From: Deltaproteobacteria bacterium
Lineage (GTDB): Bacteria; Desulfobacterota; Desulfobulbia; Desulfobulbales; Desulfobulbaceae
Reading direction: 5' to 3'
DNA: 12,061 nt
Assembly (NCBI GenBank): GCA_024277485.1
Contig: JAJRVA010000087.1
Span: 1 to 12,061, forward strand
Part shown: positions 1-5,183 of the stretch, piece after piece
How positions within the stretch are numbered: the first letter of the stretch is position 1
Layout of the letters: every line of letters begins with the position of its first letter
The notes under the pieces: model-generated
Seen by the model: the letters and a program-made list of their open reading frames with translations, nothing else
The model's database searches: none
Told to the model about the DNA's origin: nothing
Position numbers and translations under genes: made by a program

Positions 1-863
1 CCTTCACGGGGACCGGCATAACGCATGTCCAGCGGGTAGCCGGCATTGATGACATTGTCCTTGACAAAGTAGTTGTCAATCAGGATCTCAATGGCCTTGA
101 CCCGGGTTTCAGCCGGGATGTCGCCGGGCTTCAGGTTGCCGATCAGGGAATGGATCAGCACACCGTCGCACACCTCGATGGCGATCTTGGCCAGGAACTC
201 GTGGGAGCGGTGCATGGGGTTGCGCAGCTGCAGTGCGGCAACGTTTGCCCAGCCGCGCTCTTCAAACATGGCGCGGGTCTCGGCCGGGGTCAGGTAGACA
301 CCCGGGTACTCGTCCGGGTACTCGCCCTGGGACAGAACCTTGACCGGGCCGGCAATGTTGACATCTTTCTGATTCATGACCATGATAACACCGGGATGAT
401 CATCAGGGGCGATTTCCCAGAATTTACCGTCAACAGACTCTTCGCCTTCACCCATGAAAACTTTTTCACATTCCCATTTCTTGTCAGCTTCGGTCATCTC
501 GTACTTCTCGGTAACCTTCATGGTTGCCATGATCACACCGTCAGCCTCGAGAGCGATCTCGTCGCCGGTGGTGATGGCGTCAGCCTCTTCCTTGGAAACA
601 TCCAGGGTGATCGGCACGGGCCAGAAGGTACCGTCTTCCAGCTGCATGTTTTCGCATACGCCTTTCCAGTCAGCTTTATTCATGAATCCTTCCAGCGGAG
701 AAAAACCGCCGATGCCCATCATGATCAGGTCGCCTTTGGCACGATCACTGACCTGAATTTTTTTCAGACCGGCTGCTTTTTGTTTTTCCGCTTCAAGCTC
801 GCTGCCGTGAAGCAGAGCACATACAAGACCTTTGCCACCATGGGGGGGGACCAATTTAGACAT
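1..863 (-). CDS. sat: Sulfate adenylyltransferase (ATP sulfurylase), 3' end outside the window
   Basis: The enzyme activates sulfate with ATP to adenosine 5'-phosphosulfate and pyrophosphate in the cytoplasm, the first step of dissimilatory sulfate reduction; it can run in reverse in sulfur oxidisers and disproportionators. The reading frame is open from ATG at 863 to the window edge, giving 287 complete codons. The protein begins [20 protein letters not shown]. It has the N-terminal PUA-like region with [13 protein letters not shown] (about 50-62), then the catalytic domain with the nucleotide-binding signature [11 protein letters not shown] (212-222), and ends at DMRYAGPRE (about 279-287), a conserved catalytic-domain stretch. 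Sulfate-reducer Sat proteins are a little over 400 aa, so about one third is missing. A Shine-Dalgarno AGAGGA lies 7-8 bases before the ATG. The gene has its own candidate promoter and a leader of about 125 nt, so it is probably not just read through from vapBC. Confidence 0.96.
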   Translation of the reverse strand, partial: MSKLVPPHGGKGLVCALLHGSELEAEKQKAAGLKKIQVSDRAKGDLIMMGIGGFSPLEGFMNKADWKGVCENMQLEDGTFWPVPITLDVSKEEADAITTGDEIALEADGVIMATMKVTEKYEMTEADKKWECEKVFMGEGEESVDGKFWEIAPDDHPGVIMVMNQKDVNIAGPVKVLSQGEYPDEYPGVYLTPAETRAMFEERGWANVAALQLRNPMHRSHEFLAKIAIEVCDGVLIHSLIGNLKPGDIPAETRVKAIEILIDNYFVKDNVINAGYPLDMRYAGPRE

Positions 864-918
864 AATTTTTCCTCTCTTGTTGAATTATTTCTTTAAAAGA
901 ATGACCGACTTTATTTGC

Positions 919-982
919 AAACCAGAACTGGTTTCTCTCTGATTTTACCTTGAAATCGAGAATAACTGAACCGGCATTCAGT
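919..982 (-). promoter_or_regulatory. sat leader with two short palindromes
   Basis: The 225-bp stretch between vapC and sat (864-1088) has no convincing gene. Within the predicted sat leader, 919-934 is a perfect inverted repeat AAACCAG-AA-CTGGTTT. A second, ACTGAA-N6-TTCAGT, lies at 965-982 just downstream of the predicted start site. They could be protein-binding operators or small RNA hairpins. Neither matches the Rex or HcpR operator consensus known from sulfate reducers. Function is unknown. Confidence 0.3.
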
Positions 983-995
983 ATAAGGACTATGA

Positions 996-1025
996 TATAT
1001 ATAGGGCTGAAAGCTGAGATGTCAA
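996..1025 (-). promoter_or_regulatory. Candidate sigma-70 promoter for sat
   Basis: On the minus strand a perfect TTGACA (1025-1020) is followed, after 16 bp, by TATATA (1003-998); an 18-bp spacer to a second TATATA register is also possible. Transcription would start near 990, leaving an untranslated leader of about 125 nt before the sat ATG at 863. No terminator is evident between vapC and this site. The call is a consensus match made by eye. Confidence 0.55.
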
Positions 1026-1088
1026 GGAAAATTTCAAGCCGGCGGGTATTCGACGTCAGTTCACGGATTTTCATGCCCCGGTGAGGGC

Positions 1089-1481
1089 TCAGAGCTTGCA
1101 GATATCCGGGAGTTTTGCAAACTTCTTATCAAAAGTGACTATTTTGTGAGCATGATCAAGCAGGTCCATGCGGATCAACCGGTCAACAAAACCTGCGCCT
1201 GTTCCTTTATATTCACTCAAGACAGTTAACGCGTGCCCTGTGGGGGTGATCATCGGGGAAGAGAGAAAATCCAGCAGGGTTTTGGCAGCGTTTTTCCTGG
1301 GAACGCCGTAATGGAAGCAGGTGGCATGGTACACTTCCGCAATGACGATATCTGACACGAAAACTGTTATGTTGTTGAAATAGCACTTTTTTACGTAGTC
1401 GAGCGCCTGCTTTGCCTGCTCTTCCGGTTCACCGACAAGCAGTCGCAACACGACGCAGGTATCAAGCCCGATGGCTTTCAT
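1089..1481 (-). CDS. vapC: PIN-domain ribonuclease toxin, VapC family
   Basis: A 130-aa single-domain PIN protein, the usual size for VapC toxins, which are Mg2+-dependent RNases that cut tRNA or rRNA when freed from their antitoxin. The four acidic residues expected for the active site are visible: D7 in GLDTCVVLRLL, E49 in SDIVIAEVYHAT, D100 in GAGFVDRLIRMDL and D118 in IVTFDKKF. D44 is an additional acidic residue near E49. It starts 4 bp after the stop of the antitoxin gene, the typical antitoxin-toxin order. The two genes are therefore almost certainly co-transcribed and translationally coupled, with a weak AGGG Shine-Dalgarno inside the antitoxin's last codons. The toxin appears intact. 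Family assignment is strong; the RNA target cannot be told from sequence. Confidence 0.9.
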   Translation of the reverse strand: MKAIGLDTCVVLRLLVGEPEEQAKQALDYVKKCYFNNITVFVSDIVIAEVYHATCFHYGVPRKNAAKTLLDFLSSPMITPTGHALTVLSEYKGTGAGFVDRLIRMDLLDHAHKIVTFDKKFAKLPDICKL

Positions 1482-1485
1482 TGGC

Positions 1486-1743
1486 TCATTCCCTGCCCAG
1501 ATTTTTTCCTATGGAGGCCCGGATCGTTTCCATATCATGGTCTTTGCCACGACCATATTTTTTCAATCCGCCAAACCATTTTGTCTGGACAGTTTTTTGG
1601 GGTCGTATAATCCAGGTGGCAATCCCCTCAATCTCTTTCTGTTCCAGTATCAACACATCTCCTGCTTTCACGCCTAATTCCCGGCAGACCTGTGCAGGGA
1701 AGGTCGCCTGTCTTTTACTTGTTAGCCTGATCGATTGCGTCAC
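1486..1743 (-). CDS. vapB: AbrB/SpoVT-fold antitoxin of the VapBC pair (GTG start)
   Basis: A small DNA-binding antitoxin expected to neutralise VapC and repress its own promoter. The N-terminus has the swapped-hairpin AbrB signature, LTSKRQATFPAQVCRELGVK followed by AGDVLILEQ. The C-terminal tail, including TKWFGGLKKYGRGKDHD, probably wraps the toxin. The start chosen is GTG at 1743, giving 85 aa. It sits 7 bases after a full AAGGAGGA Shine-Dalgarno (1758-1751). A longer in-frame ATG at 1770 would place this ribosome-binding site inside the coding region and would lie at or next to the predicted transcription start, so it is unlikely. The pair sits between copA and sat with its own promoter and looks like an independent module. 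Confidence 0.88.
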   Translation of the reverse strand: MTQSIRLTSKRQATFPAQVCRELGVKAGDVLILEQKEIEGIATWIIRPQKTVQTKWFGGLKKYGRGKDHDMETIRASIGKNLGRE

Positions 1744-1750
1744 CGAGCTT

Positions 1751-1801
1751 TCCTCCTTACTCTTTAGCATAAATTGTAAGGCGATATTTGGAGTGTGTCA
1801 A
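1751..1801 (-). promoter_or_regulatory. vapBC promoter and ribosome-binding site
   Basis: On the minus strand, TTGACA (1801-1796), a 17-bp spacer and TACAAT (1778-1773) form a near-consensus sigma-70 promoter with the optimal spacing. Transcription would begin around 1767-1766. The AAGGAGGA ribosome-binding site at 1758-1751 then serves the GTG at 1743. The promoter lies in the 90-bp gap after copA, so the toxin-antitoxin pair does not need copA transcription. Confidence 0.75.
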
Positions 1802-1833
1802 CAGAAAATCACAACTTGATAGCTTTACAAACT

Positions 1834-4326
1834 TTATGAACTTGACAAACTGTCAACCTTAAACTGCGTAAGCCGCAAAGCATTGGAAACAACGGATACC
1901 GATGACAGCGCCATGGCTGCTCCGGCAATCATCGGGTTCAGGCTCGGTCCGCCGAAAATGTAGAGCAGACCGGCCGCCACCGGGATGCCGACGACATTGT
2001 AGGCAAAGGCCCAGAAGAGGTTCTGGCGGATATTGCGCATGGTGGCCCGGCTTAAGGCAAGGGCGGTTACAACGCCGTCCAGGTTGCCCTTCATGATGAC
2101 CACGTCGCCCGATTCAATGGCCACGTCAATGCCGGTGCCCATGGCAATGCCCACGTCAGCTTGGGCCAGGGCCGGGGCGTCATTGATGCCGTCCCCGACC
2201 ATGGCAACCCGCAGGTTTTGTTCCTGCAGTTCCTCTACCCGGGAGGATTTTTCTTCGGGCATGACCTGGGCGATGATGTCGTCTATTCCTGCCTGGCGGG
2301 CAATGGCCCGGGCGGTTTTTTCATTGTCACCGGTCAGCATGACAACCTTGACACCCATCTGATGCAGACGCTGGACGGTTGCCGGTGTTTCCTCCTTGAT
2401 CCGGTCCGCTACTCCCAGGAAGGCGGTCAGTTGCCGGTTTATGGCCAGGAACAGCACTGTTTTCCCCTCTTCAGACAGGGCGTGGACCTGTTTCGTCTGC
2501 TCCCGGTTCAGACCGGCCGCTGTTGTTTCTTCAATGAATGCCTGGTTGCCCAGGGCGATTTCCCTCTCCTGAACCAGGGCTGTTATCCCCCGGCCCGGAA
2601 TTGCCTCGAAGGAGGAGGGTTTGTCCAGGGAAAGGTTTCTGGCTTCTGCGGCCCGGACAATGGATTCGGCCAATGGATGCTCGGACATGGATTCGGCAGA
2701 GGCAACCAGGGCAAGAACCTCGTCTTCAGCCAGGTCGGTATCAAGCAGGAGAAGATCGGTCAGTTCAGGCCTGCCGTAGGTCAGGGTGCCGGTCTTGTCA
2801 AAGACCACGGTGTCGATTTTTTCCGCCATCTCAAGGGCCGTGCCGCTTTTGACCAGCACCCCTAACTGGGCGCCACGGCCGGTGCCGACCATGATCGCGG
2901 TGGGGGTGGCAAGGCCCAGGGCGCAGGGGCAGGCAATAACCATAACAGCAATGAAAAACCTGAGCGCCTGGGTAAAGGGAACATGGCCGATGAAATACCA
3001 GGCCAGGCCGGTCAGGAGGGCAAAGGCCATGACCGAGGGAACAAAATAGAGGCTGATACGGTCAGCCAGCCCGGCAATGGGGGCCTTTGAGCCCTGGGCC
3101 TGCTGGACCATCCTGATGATGCGGGCAAGAGTCGTGTCCGTGCCCACGTGGGTGGCCCGGATGGTCAGGACACCGTTTTTATTCAGAGTGCCGCCGGTGA
3201 TCTGGTCATCCTTTTTTTTGTCAACCGGCAGGCTTTCACCGGTGAGCATGGACTCGTCCAGGCTGGATTGGCCCTCGATGATAATACCGTCAATGGGGAT
3301 CCGTTCACCGGGTTTGACCAGCAGGATATCGTTTACTTCAACCTCGTCGACAGGAATGGATTTCTGCTCATTGTCAACGAGCAGGGTTGCCGTATCCGGG
3401 GTCAGCTGCATGAGCCTGCGGATGGCGTCGGAGGTATGCGACTTTGAGCGGGTTTCGAGATATTTGCCCAGGGAGACCAGGGCGATCAGTACTCCGGCCG
3501 ATTCAAAGTAGAGGTCCATGGCCCGGGCCACGGGATCGATACCAAGTGCGATTTCAACCAGGTTCCAGGTGGAATAGACAAAGGCGGCTCCCGTGCCCAC
3601 GGCAATAAGGGAGTCCATGTTCGGGACGCGGCGGACAAGCGCCGGGATGCCGACAAGGTAGAAGGATCGACCTAACCACATGATGGGCAGGACAAGAAAA
3701 AACTGCGCCAGGGCGTAGTTCAGTGGCGACTGGTGGGGATGAATAAAATCCGGCAGCCGCAGGCCGACCATGTCGCCCATGGAGAGGGTCAGCAGGGGAA
3801 CGGCAAGGAGCAGCATGGCGACAAGCCGCTTTTTCATGGCTGCCAGCCGGGCCCGGGTTTCCTGCTGTTTTTTGTCAAACCGGCTGTCTGCCTCTGCTGC
3901 CGGTACAGCGCCGAAGCCAAGCTTTTCAATGGCCTCACGGATACCCCTGCGGCTGGTCTGATCCGGATCGAACGTAAAAGTGCCGGTTTCTGCCGCCAGG
4001 TTGACCTCGGCCCTGCTCACTCCGGCAAGCTCTCCGACCACCTTTTCAATGCGGCTTGAGCAGGAGGCGCAGTGCATACCGGTGAGGTTCATCTCGACCG
4101 TCATCTCGGAGCGTGCTTCGGGCAGGGCCATCTCAAAGCCGATCTCTTTAATCCGGTCGGCAACGCTTTCCGGCCGGACAACAGCCGGGTCCCAGGCAAG
4201 CTCCATGGATTCCGTGGCCAGGTTGACACTCACAGAATCCACACCGTCCATAGCGGAAACCACCTTTTCAATGCGGCTTGAACAGGCAGCGCAATGCATG
4301 CCCTGTATGGGGAATTGTCTGTTCAT
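1834..4326 (-). CDS. copA: Cu(I)-exporting P-type ATPase (P1B-1), two N-terminal HMA domains
   Basis: An inner-membrane pump that drives Cu(I) (or Ag(I)) out of the cytoplasm by ATP hydrolysis, for copper tolerance or periplasmic cuproenzyme loading. At 830 aa it is complete. Two heavy-metal-associated domains carry GMHCAACSSRIEKV (Cys12/15) and GMHCASCSSRIEKV (Cys86/89). The actuator domain has TGES (362-365), and the membrane site has CPC (466-468) in IACPCALGLATPTA. The P-domain has DKTGT with the phosphorylated Asp510, the N-domain has SEHPL (His550-Pro551), and the hinge is GDGINDAPA (711-719). The late membrane helices have YN (776-777) and MALSS (805-809), the Cu(I)-type signature that separates P1B-1 from Zn/Cd pumps. 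The ATG at 4326 has only a weak Shine-Dalgarno, but it begins MNRQFPIQGMHC directly before the first metal site, as expected. A promoter candidate lies about 70 bp upstream. No copper chaperone or CueR-type regulator is in view. Confidence 0.97.
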   Translation of the reverse strand: MNRQFPIQGMHCAACSSRIEKVVSAMDGVDSVSVNLATESMELAWDPAVVRPESVADRIKEIGFEMALPEARSEMTVEMNLTGMHCASCSSRIEKVVGELAGVSRAEVNLAAETGTFTFDPDQTSRRGIREAIEKLGFGAVPAAEADSRFDKKQQETRARLAAMKKRLVAMLLLAVPLLTLSMGDMVGLRLPDFIHPHQSPLNYALAQFFLVLPIMWLGRSFYLVGIPALVRRVPNMDSLIAVGTGAAFVYSTWNLVEIALGIDPVARAMDLYFESAGVLIALVSLGKYLETRSKSHTSDAIRRLMQLTPDTATLLVDNEQKSIPVDEVEVNDILLVKPGERIPIDGIIIEGQSSLDESMLTGESLPVDKKKDDQITGGTLNKNGVLTIRATHVGTDTTLARIIRMVQQAQGSKAPIAGLADRISLYFVPSVMAFALLTGLAWYFIGHVPFTQALRFFIAVMVIACPCALGLATPTAIMVGTGRGAQLGVLVKSGTALEMAEKIDTVVFDKTGTLTYGRPELTDLLLLDTDLAEDEVLALVASAESMSEHPLAESIVRAAEARNLSLDKPSSFEAIPGRGITALVQEREIALGNQAFIEETTAAGLNREQTKQVHALSEEGKTVLFLAINRQLTAFLGVADRIKEETPATVQRLHQMGVKVVMLTGDNEKTARAIARQAGIDDIIAQVMPEEKSSRVEELQEQNLRVAMVGDGINDAPALAQADVGIAMGTGIDVAIESGDVVIMKGNLDGVVTALALSRATMRNIRQNLFWAFAYNVVGIPVAAGLLYIFGGPSLNPMIAGAAMALSSVSVVSNALRLTQFKVDSLSSS
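1842..1856. promoter_or_regulatory. 15-bp palindrome at the copA 3' end, possible operator
   Basis: TTGACA-AAC-TGTCAA is a perfect 6-bp inverted repeat with a 3-bp centre. It overlaps the last codons of copA and sits about 40 bp upstream of the vapBC -35 box. It has no T-tract, so it is not an intrinsic terminator. An operator for VapB/VapBC is one possibility; coincidence in coding sequence is another. Confidence 0.25.
3211..3219 (-). other. A8-G slippery tract in copA
   Basis: The codons for Lys370-372 read AAA AAA AAG, which contain the heptamer A AAA AAG in the correct phase for -1 ribosomal slippage. Slipping here gives one Gly codon and then TGA. No strong downstream hairpin or upstream internal Shine-Dalgarno was recognised, so this is a motif match only. 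Confidence 0.2.
4037..4077 (-). repeat. HMA2 metal-site DNA repeat in copA (copy 2)
   Basis: This 41-bp stretch encodes the second HMA metal-binding segment. It matches 4259-4299 at 37 of 41 positions by eye, in direct orientation. Similarity at the DNA level, not only the protein level, suggests recent domain duplication or gene conversion between the two HMA domains. Confidence 0.6.
4259..4299 (-). repeat. HMA1 metal-site DNA repeat in copA (copy 1)
   Basis: Partner of 4037-4077, with four mismatches in 41 bp. It encodes the first HMA metal-binding segment (GMHCAACSSRIEKV). Confidence 0.6.
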
Positions 4327-4395
4327 TTTGTTTCAGGTGCCAGGTAGCAGGGATCAGGTGTCTGCGTTCAATTTCCGCTGCCGACCTTTCTCATG

Positions 4396-4424
4396 ACTAT
4401 AGCCCTTATCATGCCCGTAGGCAA
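4396..4424 (-). promoter_or_regulatory. Candidate copA promoter
   Basis: On the minus strand, TTGCCT (4424-4419), a 17-bp spacer and TATAGT (4401-4396) make a plausible sigma-70 promoter. The predicted leader is about 60 nt before the copA ATG at 4326. The -35 box lies only 6 bp from the outer edge of the inverted-repeat element at 4431-4528. The spacer is 17 bp, and no dyad typical of CueR was recognised. Confidence 0.45.
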
Positions 4425-4430
4425 GAAAAT

Positions 4431-4528
4431 CCGAAAATCCGGGGACATGATACCATTTTTTCTGCACTGTCCAAGGATCTCTACAATATGAACCGAAAAA
4501 ATGGTATCATGTCCCCGCGAATTTTCGG
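4431..4528. repeat. 98-bp inverted-repeat element (REP/MITE-like)
   Basis: Two perfectly complementary 22-bp arms (4441-4462 and 4495-4516) begin with GGGGACATGATACC at their outer ends and run into an A/T tract at the inside, around a 32-nt centre. After a small asymmetric mismatch (CC against GCGA) pairing continues for 8 more bp (CCGAAAAT at 4431-4438 with ATTTTCGG at 4521-4528). The sequence between and around the arms has no gene. The shape fits a REP-like or MITE-like element mobilised in trans by a transposase such as an IS200/REP-associated Y1 enzyme. That origin is inference. It could also slow transcription between the pil operon and copA. Confidence 0.7.
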
Positions 4529-4596
4529 AAGCGGTTTCAGTTGCTGGGACAAAAAACAGAAAAGGACTGATGGCTATGAAATTCCCAGGACAGCTG

Positions 4597-4635
4597 CATT
4601 ATGTGAACACATTTTCAGGATGTGTTCACATAATG
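4597..4635. repeat. 16-bp perfect inverted repeat with 7-nt loop
   Basis: Arms CATTATGTGAACACAT (4597-4612) and ATGTGTTCACATAATG (4620-4635) are perfectly complementary around TTTCAGG. Within each arm the core ATGTG-NN-CACAT is itself an imperfect palindrome. It lies 80 bp past the stop of the PilY2-like gene, but no T-tract follows on either strand, so it is not a classical intrinsic terminator. It may be the end of a mobile element, a recombinase site or a regulator site. Confidence 0.6.
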
Positions 4636-4714
4636 TCCGCACAGAGTTGCAGGCCCACTTGTTCAACCTTATTCCAACGTGTAATCTCGCAGGGACAGGT
4701 GATTCGCGGTTGGT

Positions 4715-5155
4715 TCAGTTTTTCCAGACACCGTTTTCCTTTTTATAAGGAGTATTGCGTTCAGGATTCCTTCTGTCCTCCCCGTTGAACTGATTTGTAT
4801 TACGGGTTTCGAGGATCCAGACTGACTGGATTATGTTGTCTTCCGTCAGAAGGATCCCAACGCTGCGCCCCTGTGATATCGCTGATCTGCCTGCAGGCCC
4901 GTTCGGTGAGTGATAGGTTGCAGAGGGTGACAGGAAAAATGACGCATCGTTGATAACAAGGGTGTCATTTTCCAGATATTCTATGGAACCGCTTACATCA
5001 AAAACTTCGGGGTATCCGGGATAAACAGGGGTCAGTTCCCCTGCCATGGCGATTCCATATCCCGGGGAAACAGTATCTATCCCGAATCCAGAGGAACAGG
5101 ACAGTAAAGCTGTTACCAGCAGGACCCGATACATTGTCGTGTATGATTTTGACAT
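4715..5155 (-). CDS. Small exported protein in the PilY2 position (PilY2-like, putative lipoprotein)
   Basis: A 146-aa protein starting at ATG 5155, chosen because a strong GGAGGA Shine-Dalgarno (5167-5162) lies 6 bases upstream; an in-frame ATG at 5194 overlaps the pilY1 end. The N-terminus is a signal peptide, and TALLSC fits a lipobox with Cys20 as the lipidated residue; a type I cleavage near AMA-GE (about 38) is an alternative. The rest is a small beta-rich domain with the pattern VSGSIEYLENDTLVINDASF, then a basic, Asn-rich tail. It starts 28 bp after pilY1 and is the last gene of the operon. In Pseudomonas the small gene after pilY1 is pilY2, a poorly understood pilus assembly factor. 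The link here is by position, size and export signal, and I cannot show homology. Confidence 0.7.
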   Translation of the reverse strand: MSKSYTTMYRVLLVTALLSCSSGFGIDTVSPGYGIAMAGELTPVYPGYPEVFDVSGSIEYLENDTLVINDASFFLSPSATYHSPNGPAGRSAISQGRSVGILLTEDNIIQSVWILETRNTNQFNGEDRRNPERNTPYKKENGVWKN

Positions 5156-5183
5156 TATTTTTCCTCCGTCTCTCAGGCAGTTG

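Larger units (their letters stand above)
4327..4714. other. 388-bp non-coding spacer between the pil operon and copA
   Basis: No convincing gene is present. Two short plus-strand open frames cross this stretch, but they run through both inverted repeats and into the antisense of neighbouring genes, and they show no family features. The contents are the copA promoter candidate, the 98-bp inverted-repeat element and the 16-bp inverted repeat. A loose CTGGGA/TCCCAG pair at 4544-4549 and 4583-4588 lies between the two repeats. The octamer GAAAATCC occurs twice in tandem at 4425-4440, at the left edge of the 98-bp element. Overall it looks like debris of small mobile elements. Confidence 0.6.

Noticed and set aside
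842..849. Eight-G run at codons 5-7 of sat as a phase-variation tract
   Set aside because: A core energy gene is an unlikely phase-variable target, and Val-Pro-Pro at this place is conserved in the family, so the run is probably just codon use.
150..896. Plus-strand 248-aa open frame antisense to sat
   Set aside because: The opposite strand encodes ATP sulfurylase with its catalytic motifs intact; this frame is a shadow of its codon pattern.
856..1074. Minus-strand 72-aa open frame upstream of sat
   Set aside because: It overlaps the sat start and contains the predicted sat promoter and leader. It has no recognisable family features and no good ribosome-binding site.
4597..4635. Intrinsic terminator for the pil operon
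   Set aside because: The stem is strong but AT-rich, and no run of T follows on either strand; recorded as an inverted repeat instead.
4278..4788. Plus-strand open frames of 156 and 95 aa in the copA-pil spacer
   Set aside because: They run through both inverted repeats and into the antisense of the flanking genes, with no known domain or consistent coding pattern. A weak AGGA before an internal ATG is not enough.
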